This document shows positions 33,748-44,586 of a DNA stretch of 64,000 bases, one piece after another. Location of the stretch: assembly GCA_032358165.1 (NCBI GenBank), contig JAALGY010000054.1, forward strand, positions 2,108,001 to 2,172,000, written 5' to 3'. A program made the position numbers and the translations under genes. The DNA is from Diplosphaera chodatii (Eukaryota; Chlorophyta; Trebouxiophyceae; Prasiolales; Stichococcaceae). The notes beneath the pieces are model-generated. The model was not told where the DNA came from, ran no database searches, and saw only the letters and a program-made list of their open reading frames with translations. Positions within the stretch are counted from its first letter, which is position 1. The number at the start of each line of letters is the position of its first letter.

Positions 33748-36696
33748 TCAGTGTGTCCTGTCAGCGTCGTCTTCACTGTCCGACGACTCTGAGGCCTCCG
33801 CTGCATCCTCAGGGCCGGTGCCAGCCGGGTCGAGCGGCTGCAGGTTCAGCCACTCTGAATAGTCTGGGAAGCGCTTGCGCCAGGCGACCAGCGAGAGGCG
33901 TACCCAGCTGTACCCCGTGCGAGCCAGCACGTCGGCCTCGCCAGCATGCTGCTGCACCAGATAGCGCAGCCGCTGCACGCGGTCCGCACTCTGCACAGGC
34001 GACACGACAGCAGGGTGCTGAACACGTGTGTGGCACCTTCAACAGAAAGCCAGCGCCTGTACAGGAAGCCTCAAGCAGCATGCACCTGTGTAGTTTTGGA
34101 GGCAGCACAAAGCTTTTCAGTCACCGCAATGTGCACGAGAGCAAAGGAGGGATGGCAAAGGAGCACCTGCAGCAGGAGGTTGCACAGCCGAGACGGGAAC
34201 TGCTCCGGCGTGTACAGCGCCTCCAGCTCGTCGCCGCAGCCCGCCGCCGCCCTGTGCTCGACGTACGCCCTGTGGTACGCGATCTGCGCCAGCAGCTGGG
34301 ACGAGCAGTGAGTCGGAGATGCGCCATCTACCGCAGCGCACCATGAGGAAGACGACGCACACACACACACACAGCAAGACTTGGGTCAGCCAGGGGGGGC
34401 TGCACTTGAGGGCAGTGGACCCGAGAAGTCTACCAGGCAGAAGCAGGTAGTGGGTTTCAACCATTAACCCGCCTAAGCCCGTGACAGCGATTCACTTGCC
34501 TTCCATGCGTTGGTGGCCGGCCGCCGAGACAGCAGGCCGGGGGAGAAGGCGATGAACTGCACCATGCGCTCCTCGTCCAGCTGCAGCAGGTCCTGCGCCG
34601 GGGACGCAGCACACCAGTCGCAGCCAGGAGGTTTGACGGGACGACAGCAGCGCGCGATGAGGCACACGAGTGCATGGTTAAACACGCACAGGCTGCGTAA
34701 CATGGGGCGCACAGCTAGTTCAAGTGAGAGACAGCATGGTGCTCTTGCACACACACACGAAAATATTGCTGAGCAGATCACCATGCACAGCGCATACGCT
34801 GAAAAGGCTGCGCCCCAACATGCGCTGTGCATTCTGACCCAGGCAACATGAGCAGAATCTCCTTACACAGGATTCGCCATGCTGTATGGCCATGAGATGG
34901 TGAGACAACTGCTGGGGGTACAGAGGTGCTACTTCGTGGGTGACTGACCTTGAGTGCAGCATACCGCTGCTGCACGAGCGCCGGCAGCAGGTTCAGCAGC
35001 GTTGGCGCCCGCACCAGGCACTGCGGGGTCCCGCAGACGGCACGTTTGTCAGCAAGCGCCATCACATCGACGCGCCACTGGGCCGCATGCTGACATTCGA
35101 TGGGTGAGCAACGTAGGATGAACTATGCTCACGTGCGGACATACCGGTTTGGTTACTCTGTCGGTACAGCCTCGGCACCTGGGGTAGGTCCAGGGTGGGT
35201 GGCGCCCACCGCGCAAGCGCCTCAACGCGCTCGGCGTACACCGCATAGTTGGTGGAGTGCGACGCGAGCAGACCCGGATTGCGCTCCAGCATGGCAGCGT
35301 AGTCGACCTGCATGGGCGCCGGATGAAGCCATCGAAGGGGGCGCAACGTCGCAGGGTTCAGGACACCCGGGTGCTCAATCCACATTAGCCGCCACATCAT
35401 GCTTGCTGACAGCTGCACGGTGCGAAAACCTGTGCGACGCACAACTGCAGCGCTGCAGGCGCAGAACCACACACGCCAGCTGGGACACTGACTGACATGA
35501 GGGGTCTGCTGCGCCGTACCTTGACTGGCCACGACTTGATCGACTCGAGGAACATGGGAATGCGCTCCACGATTGTGTCCGTCCTGTATGCACACGTGGG
35601 GCTGGCGTCATGCAAAATGGGCTCGTTCTGTGTGCACATGCTGAGGGTTGCCAGCCCACGCTGCTGACGGTGCGGGGTGCAAGGCGCACTTGTTCTGCAG
35701 CACACGCGACCGCAGGAGGCCGCGCGTGCTCAGGCCATGCGCTGCAAAGGCCCGCTCAATGGCCAGCATGTTGCCGATGATGCGGTTCGGGTCGGCACCC
35801 TGCAGCGCACCCCAGCAACGACTGTTGAACAATGCTTTTGTGTTCCGCTGACTGTATGCAACCATACTGCTGTGAGCGTGTTCCTCCGGGTACGCTGCCG
35901 CTGCAGGCCATACAGCCTGTGCGGAGTGACTGAGCTGAGAGTTGAGAGGCGCTCGCCTGAGCCCCACCTTCTCGATGATCCTGCGCTCCGAAAGCACCAG
36001 CCGCAGCGCGTCCTCCTCGGGGCGGCCCAGCCGGTGCGCCGCCTCCCGCCAGGCCGCCATGCGCTGCGCGAGCTGCGGCAGGTTGCGGAACAGGGGCGAC
36101 CGCTCCGTCCACCTGCGGCACGGGTGCCAGCAGCTGCTGGGTGGTGGGGGCGGCAGCATCAGGTGCAGCCCTGCAGACTCCATAGCGCTGCTGTGACTGT
36201 GCCGATCAGACCAACACCTGACGAACCATGGCCATGCAAGCAGGGACGCCGCATCTACACAGCTTGCGCCAAGCTGCCCTTGAGCGACGCCGACGGCGGC
36301 TGCAGAGACAATGCAGCGTGATGAACACCTGGCCAGTCGCCTCAGCTGTATCGCCCGCGTGACACCCTGATCACGCCAGAACTGCTGCGCATCCGCTGCC
36401 AGTTCGGGTGTCCACCCGATGCTGTGGTCCAGCCGCCAGTTGGCACGCCGGCGCCCAGGCTGCACGCGGGCTCTCTGTGGCGATGTTGATGCTACTGCCG
36501 GTGCTGATGCTACCGCTGCTGCTGGTTCTGTCGCTGCTGATGCTGATGCTGACCGGACGTTCTGAGGCTGCCAATCATCGGGCACCTGCACTGCGTGCTG
36601 CATACGATCCGTGAGGACAGCTGCGGCTGCTGCCGGGCGTGCTGTGGTGCTGACCATCCGCTGTGCTGTCACTGACTGTCGCAATGTGCTGAGCAT
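33748..36696 (-). CDS. mTERF-family organelle transcription/RNA factor
   Basis: mTERF proteins are helical-repeat nucleic-acid-binding proteins in mitochondria or plastids that affect transcription termination, splicing or translation. Exons: 36696-36329, 36112-35968, 35799-35690, 35583-35520, 35307-35179, 35020-34949, 34592-34500, 34295-34167, 33990-33748; about 450 residues, all in phase. Successive exons carry mTERF-like units, e.g. WREAAHRLGRPEEDALRLV, ADPNRIIGNMLAIERAFAAH, VDYAAMLERNPGLLASHS, CLVRAPTLLNLLPALV and MVQFIAFSPGLLSRRP, with the typical proline-leucine pattern. The start MLSTLRQSVTAQRMVSTTAR resembles a mitochondrial or plastid presequence; the same frame is open up to a stop near 36827, so an upstream exon is possible. 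The tail is acidic (SESSDSEDDADRTH). The intron after 34500 begins GCAAGT. Divergent from psbR. Confidence 0.8.
34358..34373. repeat. (CA)8 microsatellite
   Basis: Sixteen bases of CA dinucleotide repeat in an intron of the mTERF gene. A simple polymorphism-prone repeat with no sign of function. Confidence 0.9.
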
Positions 36697-37499
36697 GCTG
36701 TAGCTGGAGGCTCCAACTGCTGACGGTCCTGTGTTGTCTGGGCCGACAAGTGCACGCTGGATGCTGGAGCCCTGCCACCTGCACGGGCGGGTCAGTGTAG
36801 ATGGCGTCACCACCCACCATGGCTATACGCCCGGTGCTCACGTGCTTACGAAGACTATGATGGCAATCAAGCAACCGATCCAGGACGCACCGGCTGAGGC
36901 GCCCAGATGCAAACAGCAGGTTGCCGGAGCACACCGCCTCTTTGGCGAGGGTGGCGGCCCCCGCAGCAGGCTGTTCCCATGCCGCTGCAGCCCTGCAACG
37001 TCAAAAGACGCCAGTGGTGAACGCCCATCACACATGCTGGCAGTCTCCCATGTTGTTCGCTGTCGGGTGGCGGTCCCACCTCAGCAGCAGGCGTGCCGCC
37101 GGCGTGCGCATCGCAGCTGGCGCCAGCTGCAGCAGTTTTGAAAATTGCACCTCAATACCCGAGCTCCTATGTCCCCTGAACACTGCGTCGCAAAGAGCAC
37201 AACGTACTGTAGGTGCTGAAGGATATGGACATCACGCAGGAGTGCAGGTGTATGCGTTGGTAGCCTGGGTGCAGGCGAGTGCAGGCGAGGGAGCCAGGGG
37301 GAGAACTGCCGTCGTCAGTCGGCGTCGTCATGTCGTCTCCACTTCGGTCGTCAGTTCAGGGACTTGGTGAAGCAGGACGTAGATTCCCGCCACGCAGCGG
37401 ATGAGGCAGAATCAGATGGGCTTCGTCACACAAGCCACGCCACCCGCGCCCAGCCTTCCGCACACCAGCAAACGCAGCAGCAGCGCGTCAGCAGCAGCC
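36697..37499. promoter_or_regulatory. Divergent upstream region (mTERF / psbR)
   Basis: 803 bases between two outward-facing start codons. The psbR frame is open upstream of the chosen ATG to an in-frame ATG at 37401, most likely 5' untranslated leader. A direct repeat of a decamer (GTGCAGGCGA, near 37269-37290) lies in the region. No TATA element was identified. Confidence 0.4.
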
Positions 37500-37931
37500 A
37501 TGGCAGCCCTCACCAGCAGCTTTGCCGGCACCGGCCTCAGCCTGAAGGCCAGCAGCCGCCGGCAGACCATCGACAGGACGGTGGCGGCCAACAAGGCCAA
37601 GCCCATTGACATCAGCAAGCAGGGCCTGAACAGCATCAAGAACAAGATTGTGAAGCAGAACCTGATGGGTGTCAGCGAGTCCATGAGCAAGAAGGGCTGG
37701 AAGGACTCCCAGGGCCGCTCCGGCAAGGGCTTCGGCGTGTACCGGTTCGCAAAGAAGTACGGCGCCAACGTGGACGGCTACTCGCCAATCTACACCCCAG
37801 ACACATGGACGGAGTCGGGCAACTCATACAAGCCCGGCACCAAGGGCCTCCTCGCATGGGCTGGTCTGGTGACGATCCTGCTGGGTGTCGGCATCAACCT
37901 GGTCCTCTCCACCAGCCAGCTGGGCCAGTAA
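37500..37931 (+). CDS. PSBR: Photosystem II 10 kDa polypeptide PsbR
   Basis: Lumenal-side photosystem II subunit that helps bind the PsbP/PsbQ oxygen-evolving extrinsic proteins. The coding region is a single exon of 143 codons, unlike every neighbour. Start chosen at the ATG in GCCATGG, giving MAALTSSFAGTG, a plastid presequence; the in-frame ATG at 37401 would add 33 residues unlike other PsbR starts. The mature part contains the family hallmark YGANVDGYSPIYTPDTW and a C-terminal transmembrane helix (LLAWAGLVTILLGVGINLVL) ending STSQLGQ, where plant PsbR ends STSALAQ. The lack of introns in the coding region fits a highly expressed gene. Its 3' flank converges on RTF2, and a TGTAA lies about 160 bases past the stop. 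Confidence 0.95.
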   Translation: MAALTSSFAGTGLSLKASSRRQTIDRTVAANKAKPIDISKQGLNSIKNKIVKQNLMGVSESMSKKGWKDSQGRSGKGFGVYRFAKKYGANVDGYSPIYTPDTWTESGNSYKPGTKGLLAWAGLVTILLGVGINLVLSTSQLGQ

Positions 37932-38090
37932 GCTGGGGAGCGGTGGGCAGCGGGGGGCAACCGTCGCGGCTTGTGTAGCCTAGGAGTTTGTACCTTCATG
38001 ATACTTGATCTGTGCAGCAGAGGAGGAATGCGAGAGGATGTTTCTGCAATGAGAGGACAAACAGCACGTTGAATTGTTGTTCACACTTGT

Positions 38091-38095
38091 TGTAA
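38091..38095 (+). other. Putative polyadenylation signal TGTAA of psbR
   Basis: TGTAA 160 bases after the PsbR stop codon, in an A/T-richer stretch between the convergent psbR and RTF2 genes. It fits the chlorophyte signal and a usual 3' untranslated length. Confidence 0.55.
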
Positions 38096-38202
38096 ACATC
38101 ACACGCATCTCATTGTGTACCATGGTGCAATGCCCAAACCACAAAGCACTATTTTATGGTACATTGCCCCATATTATCGCACACATACATACCCTATAGT
38201 CG

Positions 38203-39696
38203 TCACGGCAAGTTAGGCCTGTTATGTGTCGGTGCTTCTGATGGTGGCAACAGTGTGCTGAGCAGCTTGGCTGTTGCCGCCATGTTGGACGGAGTGCGCT
38301 CAGGTAGCTGCTGAACTTCCGCCGCTTTCCTTTTCCTGCCTTTGAGTTTCAATGGCTGCCTGCTGGGCAGTAGTTGCCGCAGCCGCTCAACCTGCACCAA
38401 GTTCTGCACCTGTCAGCATCCGTGCAGCTGCGCATGGCAATGCTGGGCAGCGCAGCACAACACTCGCCCTTCCTCCCCTTAATAGCTCACCTGCTCAGGG
38501 GTCCCGTTGATTGGGACCTTCGCTTCTGCATCGAAAGCTTTGCGGCACACTGGGCATATGCCCTCTGTAGCCTGAAGGCCGATTCAGAGTTTGCAAGGGT
38601 GTTAGCCTTTGTTGCAACAGCTGCTCGTGCTGTGCAACTGCTATCAAGCATGCATGCGTCGGAGCACGCCGACACAGGACAGTGCACAGATGGCATCTGG
38701 GGCGGGCCAAGCTCATGACAGATTGGCTGCCACACACCTGCCGGATGGCACGGTCGCTGAGCACATGTCCGCACTCCGGCAGCGCCGCAAAGGGCGCCTT
38801 TTCGCAGGGCAGCTGCGTGACGGAGCACTCGAAGACGCTGCTGCTGCTGCTGATGGCGCCGCCGTCGACGCTGCTCTGCGTGGCTGCCTCCTGGTCTGAG
38901 CGCCGGGTCAGCTGGACAGTGAAGATGTCCCTGCGCCAAGCCAGCAATGCACTCATCACCAATGGGCTATCCTGCCGGCAAACCAGCATTGGCAGCCTTG
39001 CACGCTGTGCACTCTGTGCTGGAGCTGCCGCCGCAGGACTGGGGTCGACTCGCTGCTGGGGGCCTCACCGCTTGGTGCGCAGGTTGTCAAACTGCAGCCC
39101 CCCCATGCGCAGCTGGTTCGTGAACATCGTCTCCGCTGCCTCATCTGCAAACACGCCTGCGTGTCCCAGCAGGAATGCCAGCACCGCCTGTCAACCAGAA
39201 AAGGTGTCATGAAGCTGTAGACCAAGTAACGAACTTACTTGCAGAGCTGGTCTGCTCCTGCATGAACGAGCACTGGCCAACCTCAAGAATGCAGAACGCA
39301 GGTCTCCGGGCGTGTCATCAGCGGATGTGCACCTCGAAGTTGTACAGGCGGCCAAGCCAGTCGGCGGCGATTGGGGCCTGCAAGGGCTGCCCGCTGAGTG
39401 TGCATGTTGACCACTTTGTGTGCCTGCGCACGATGCCATCCCGCTGCTCCCATATATGCCGCCATTGCCAATTCACTTGCGCAAAGTCAGGAGGTGGCCA
39501 CAAGAAAGGGCACTGGACGGCCCCTCAGGTCCGCAAACCTCTCCGTCTGCTGGTCCAGCTGCCGAGGGCGGTACACGGTGGAGTCGCTGGCCGCGCCGCC
39601 GCGCCTGCTGTGCGTGTTGTCCGCCTGCGAGAACGCCCAGGACTGCCGCCGCAGGACGTCCGTCCGCGTCACGTAGGTGCCGCCGTCAAGCCCCAT
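38203..39696 (-). CDS. RTF2: Replication termination factor 2 (RTF2) family protein
   Basis: Nuclear RING-like protein that acts at stalled or terminating replication forks. Exons: 39696-39539, 39423-39333, 39187-39069, 38930-38738, 38571-38491, 38409-38203; about 282 residues, all phases agree. It starts MGLDGGTYVTRTDVL, matching the family start MG.DGGT..R...L. The first RING-like half has WSTCTLSGQPLQAPIAADWLGRLYN, where the usual Cys before LGRLYN is replaced by Asp. The second half has C-x5-PCEKAPFAALPECGHVLSDRA followed by ICPVCRKAF and PINGTPEQ, equivalent to the family's CG.V.SERAL, C..C...F and .LNGT. The tail is basic (KLKGRKRKAAEV), a likely nuclear signal. Confidence 0.87.
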
Positions 39697-40165
39697 CGCT
39701 GCTGCTGTTACCCAGGCTTCACGGACTCGTCAGCACGTCAGCGAGAAGCACGGTCAGTGTTTTGATTTGGCGATGCCGCAGCGGGGTAGACGACCATCGG
39801 CGCCACTGCTGGTGTCGCAATTGTAGGAGTTCAGCAACACGTCTTCAGCAGTGCACACCAAGCTGCATCATAACCAGGCAGCACAACAGTTATTGCAGAA
39901 TGTAATCTTGTAATGCACAGGCTCGTCGGGTGCCGGTGCCTTGGCCCAGCCCTGCAGCAGATCGTGGCAACAAGATCGCAGGTGCAGCAGCTCCAAGAGC
40001 ATTGTGTCCGTGGCAAACCTAGTCAGGACATCTGCACGTCTGTGTGACTCCGCACAGTAGGCCCGTGCCACCTGGCAAGCACCGCACTCTGAGGCTGCAG
40101 ACCGCAGCGCCAGCTGCGCGGTGATGCTCTAGTCGACAGAGTTTATGAACAACAAGTAGACAAAC
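39697..40165. other. Divergent intergenic region holding an unexplained minus-strand open frame
   Basis: 469 bases between the RTF2 and plastid membrane protein start codons. It should hold both promoters. On the minus strand 40128-39868 is open for 86 codons and its translation has two CxxC pairs (CGAC and CNNC), but no ATG until 40002 and no clear splice partners. It could be an exon of an unseen small gene or chance in GC-rich DNA. Confidence 0.3.
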
Positions 40166-42136
40166 ATGCTCCATATCAGCCAGGTACCATCCGTATTTAC
40201 AGCCTGTATCTGTGGCAGAAGCGCTGGGCCCCTTGCGAAGGCACATGCCACGCCAGGTGCGTGTATACGGGATGTCCGCACACGGCTACGGCAGAGCTCA
40301 TCGGCAGACAGCAGACCCCTGCACCGACCAGCAGGAGGCCCTTGCAGCTCACTAGGCAGCCATGCATTCCAAGCAGGACAGCCTGCCAACAGCTCATCAT
40401 CCAGCAGACAGCCGTGCCGCCGATCCAGAGTCAGGGTCGCAGCCGGTGGCAGTGGCGGTGGCAACAACGACAGGGACTCGGGCGCGACACCGCTGCTGCC
40501 AGAGCGCTGGAAACTATACGCCGCACTGATTGCAGTGGCCACCGTCGCGGCGACATTCCTCACCTATGGCGGCGACAGCATCCAGGTGCAGTGCTCGTTG
40601 GCAGTACCTTTGCATCAAATCACAGTCGTCAAGAATGGTTCCTATGCACCATGTATTGAAAGCCTTGCCAGCAGTGCATCATGTCGCTTGCAGACCATGA
40701 AGGAGGGTGATCAGCTGTGAGTTCATGTTGGTCAAATTGTCGTACCAAGAGGCAGGTGTACACCTGCAGGATGCCCTGTACGGCGACGGCCTGGACCTGG
40801 GCAGCAGCAGCGGCGGCCCGACGCCGGGCGATGCCCTGGGCGGCGCCCTGTGGGCGGTCAGCCTGTACTACTGCACCCCGCTGCAGCTGCTGCTGCTGTT
40901 CCTGGGCGAGGTCGACACCGAGCGGCCCTCCGACTGGCTGCTGCGCGCGCTCGGCGGGGCGACCGGCCAGCCGTGCGTCTCGACTGAGCATACCAACTTC
41001 CGCGCATGTGCCCTTGTTCAGGCTGCCGTCATAGTGGCGATCAGATGAGGGCTATGGGTTTCCACCGGTGCAGAGCCGCTCGCACCATGCTGCAGGGTGG
41101 AGGACGCTCAGTACAGCGCACCGCTTGCCCTGCGGGCATTAGTCATCGCAGCGTGTGCAGCTGGCGGCGCCGCCATCGCCTGGGTCCTGGACGCTGGCCT
41201 GGGTGTGCATCTGCATACTGACACAGTGAACCTGCACAGCTGCTGCTGCTGATACAAGTGTGCTTGCATCACGGTTTGAAGTCCGTCCAAAGCGTCCTGA
41301 TTATGTGCTAGTGTCCTTGCTGCAGGTGACGCCACATGGTCAGTCAGCACAGGGCTGGGCGCCTGCATCGCGGGCGCGGTTTACGAGGTGGGGCGCCCCA
41401 AGCGCTACACAACCGAGGAGGCCGCGCAGCTTGACGCAGAGTGGCGGGACTTTGGTGCGGTCTTGCCCGAGTGTGGGTTCGAAATGTACCATCCTGCAAT
41501 ATGTAGGAAGGGCGCCTTCTAAAGTAGCACGGTGCTCACCTACATGTGTGTGAGGAGAGCCCTGTAGCAATGGCGTCGGTGTGCCTCTGCAGCGTCATTC
41601 GCGAGCGAGCGGCTGCAGCGCGGCGGCGGCGGCCTCCATGAGAGCGAGATCTTCAACGCCTTCCGGCGGTCGGTTGCCAGGTACTGGAGCACTTGACGGA
41701 CCGTGAGTGCCGTGAGATGCCTGATGGTATGTTGGAGCGTCTGCCGCTGATGGTCGTTGGTGCAGCGTGTCAACTGCACCCTTGTCTGCACGAAGGTACC
41801 GCAGCAGCGAGGCGATGCCGGACGACCGCATCCGCGACTTTGTGCGCAACTGGGCCCCCGACGTGCGGCGCACGCCCAACGGCTACATGAAGGTAAGCAC
41901 TGTGGCAAATCCCCATCTCAGTTGCTTTCACCTCTGTATCATCGGTGCAGTCGACCTCGGCCTGGTGACGCTGCCGCATGCAGGGTTGCATATCCTGCCA
42001 TGCCCCTGCAACACGCTTATGCATTGGTGGGGTGCAGGGGATGTCACTGCAGCAGCGGGTCGACCCCTTCAGCGGCGCTGCCACCGGCAGTTCAGTGACC
42101 GGACGCGGGGGCGCTGCACAGGATTCAGGCTCGTGA
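40166..42136 (+). CDS. Green-lineage plastid membrane protein (FLAP1-like?)
   Basis: I do not recognise the family with certainty; the pattern resembles FLAP1-type thylakoid/envelope proteins of plants and algae. Exons: 40166-40585, 40770-40972, 41096-41202, 41326-41454, 41593-41680, 41796-41892, 42038-42136; about 380 residues with consistent phases. Seen: a Ser/Arg/Pro-rich plastid presequence; a transmembrane segment (YAALIAVATVAATFLTY); then GDALGGALWAVSLYYCTPLQ, LLLLFLGEVDTERPSDWLL, a second membrane segment (LALRALVIAACAGGAAIAWV), the soluble motifs YEVGRPKRYTTEEAAQLDA, HESEIFNAFRR and RDFVRNWAPDVRRTPNGY, and a Ser/Gly-rich tail. The well-conserved-looking soluble C-terminal part after two or more helices suggests a membrane-anchored regulator or assembly factor. 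Divergent from RTF2. Confidence 0.6.
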
Positions 42137-42542
42137 GGAGCCACGGCAACAGTCAGGGAGGGCCAAATGAACAGCGATTAGAGGCGACATAGCAATCCAG
42201 GGTGCTCGGTCTATCAGCCTGTGTCAGCAGTGATAGAGATCTCTTGGACGCTCCGCTGTCAACCTCGCGTTGTGAGATCGCACCTGCATGGGGAACCACG
42301 ACCGCCTCGGCAGGGCCGTCGCCATCACTGTCTGCTCTGAAACAACACACATACGTCTGCAAACTCTTTCGCATCTGTCGTCGGCAACGCTGACTGCTCC
42401 GCAAGCGCGTCTGAGCGAGGCAGTGGCAACCAGCCACACATGCAGACGGGGTAGCAGGAACAGAACATCGCTAGTACTTGACAGATCTCAACTGAGTCTT
42501 GTGAAGGTTGATTATCAGCGAGCGTGTTGCACCATCGTCAGT
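42137..42542. other. Intergenic region between two plus-strand genes
   Basis: 406 bases from the membrane protein stop to the RING-CH start. It must contain one 3' end and one promoter. I see no coding frame or element that I can support. Confidence 0.45.
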
Positions 42543-44066
42543 ATGCCCCGATCAGGACAGCTCAGCGATGGCGAGGCCTGCGGCGATGAGTGCTGGATCT
42601 GCCTGGACGGGCCGGGTCGCAATGGGAAGTCGTTGCAGACGTTCTGCAGTTGCAGCATGCGCACAGCGCATGCGACCTGCCAGCTGCGGTGGCAGGTGTC
42701 ACAGCTGCAGCGCAGGTGGGTGCGTGCAGAGTCACATGCATGTGGCATCTGGATGCACTTGACAGTCTGCAGTGCTGTCTTTAGCACATCGAGGCAATGA
42801 ACTCAAGCAAAAGTCTTGCAATTCGTTGTGGACTGAGTGAAGGCTCTGTTAGTAATGGGTCAATTTGCACTGCACAGCGCCAGCACGGCATGCCGCTTCT
42901 GCGGCCAGGGGTCCTGGGAGGCGACTTTCGGGCGCCTGCCCCGCGCTCAGCCGACTGTCAAGGTGCTGCAGACTTAGAAACCCTACAACGTAAGTGAACA
43001 GCAGATGATTGGCTTGCATGCATCGTGTCTCCACGAGAACTCATGCGTGTGCATGGCGCGCCGCGCATGTGCAGGTCGAATTTGGCAACCGTTCCGCAGC
43101 CCATGTCGCCATGGCGCCGGGTCCCCGCGGAATGCAGGACTTCCAGGTCCGTTTCGGAACACTGAATTGTAACACAACATCCTTGTATGTACTTCATCCA
43201 AGGTATCTGCCATCCTGCACGCTCATGCTCTCGTGCCGTTGCCAGATAGAGGGAAGTAGTGCGTGTCTCACACAGCAGGTCGGGTTCGGCACTCGTGACC
43301 ACAGAGGAGCCCATATCTGCGTGTTCGGTGTCTGTGCAGGATGCAGTGCGGAGGCAGTACAACATACACCCCGACGAGGAGCTGTACGTGTCCTTTCAAT
43401 CGTGCGAGCCACCGGTATCTGGGGCCAGTGCAGCAGGCCCGCCGCCTGGTGTGCACAGTTGCTTACGTCATGATGGCACTTGATGCCTCAGGCCATGCAC
43501 ATATATACGTGATCATCACCCATGCTGCTTGACGCAAGCCCAACGAGCGAAGTCTGCACTGCAGGGCAGCGTTGTGAGGTGGGCCTAGAGGGCTGGGAGA
43601 CATATGACACAGTCGTGCTGCTCGCACAGGTGCAGAGACTTCCATCATGGTGCACTCAACACCTGCGACAATCGTGCATCAAAACAACCCTTATGATCGA
43701 CAACATCAGATGACCCTAGCTTACACCTTGCCGTCTGCTGTCGTCCAGATGCAAGCTGCGGCACGAGCCGCAGCTGTGCCGCTGCCACCAGTCGTGCTGC
43801 CGCCGGCAAACGCCGCCATGGCTGACCCGACGCCTGCTGTACGACTGGCAGCAGCAGCCTCCGCCAGCTCACATGTGGCAGCGGCTGCCGTCGCCAATCT
43901 GGGGCTGCAGCTACCAAATGAAGGCAGTGCCATGGTAACTGCCAGTGATGGTGCTGGCACAGAGACTGCACCACTGCTGGAGCAGGGGACCCTGATGTCT
44001 GGTCCCTGCCATGCTGGCGGGTTGTCAGACGATGCCTCGAACGAGATAGTGCTTGCGCAAGCATGA
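42543..44066 (+). CDS. RING-CH (RINGv)-like zinc-binding protein
   Basis: Possible E3 ubiquitin ligase or zinc adaptor; substrate unknown. Exons: 42543-42715, 42878-42962, 43075-43146, 43340-43414, 43570-43629, 43749-44066; about 260 residues. The N-terminus holds a Cys/His cluster in RING-CH order, CWICLDGP...FCSCSMRTAHATC..RW, and exon 2 adds CRFC, giving C4HC-like spacing with a closing CxxC. The RINGv family normally ends C..C...Y, so this is a divergent version. The middle exons (VEFGNRSAAHVAMAPGP, RRQYNIHPDEELYVSFQSCE, RCEVGLEGWETYDTVVLLAQ) look like one beta-rich domain I do not recognise. The last exon is Ala/Pro-rich and disordered. No transmembrane helices are seen, unlike MARCH-type RING-CH ligases. 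Confidence 0.62.
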
Positions 44067-44586
44067 GCCGCATGTCGCAACGCCGGTGCACGGTCTACAC
44101 AGCAAGCGGGACACAGCGCAGCTGGCGTGTGTGCAGCAAGACGAGGGAAGGAGGCCCTGGTATGGGACACCAGCAGTGCCATGGGATCTAGTCCTGCTGC
44201 GTCACTTCTCACGAAAGGACATGGTTCATGGCTGTTGTCATTGACCACATGTACAGCTTTCTATCGTTTCGGCACCGAAATGTCATTGCACCTGACCGTG
44301 ATGCCTGACGTGAGACCGCGCAACACTCCGTTGACATGCAACACTTTGCACCTGGCTTCCTGACAGTTTACATTGTTTGAGGCTTGAAATCAAGGGCTGT
44401 CCAACCATGCACCACAATGGCAAGCCCCACCCCTGCTGCCAACTCCAACCCTGCCGCTGACCGCAACGCTGTGATGTAGTGATCATGCATGCCAGTGCTC
44501 CTGCGCATGCTCGCCTTGAAGCTGCCAACACAATGTTTGCACATGACGAGTCCGCCTATTTACGGGATAACACGTCTGAGGCAACC
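44067..44586. other. Convergent 3' intergenic region (RING-CH / SET)
   Basis: 520 bases between two convergent stop codons. A TGTAA on the minus strand (44368-44372) is a candidate signal for the SET gene. Nothing else that I can support. Confidence 0.45.
44368..44372 (-). other. Putative polyadenylation signal TGTAA of the SET gene
   Basis: TGTAA on the minus strand, about 215 bases after the SET-domain gene's stop codon. Short motif, so the call rests on position. Confidence 0.35.

Noticed and set aside
34351..34376. CRISPR-like or satellite array
   Set aside because: It is a single (CA)8 microsatellite in an intron; no spacer structure.
36813..36820. Start of the mTERF gene near 36813-36820
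   Set aside because: The open frame here begins with GTG and the nearby ATG at 36820 is out of frame; the in-frame ATG at 36696 also gives a convincing presequence.
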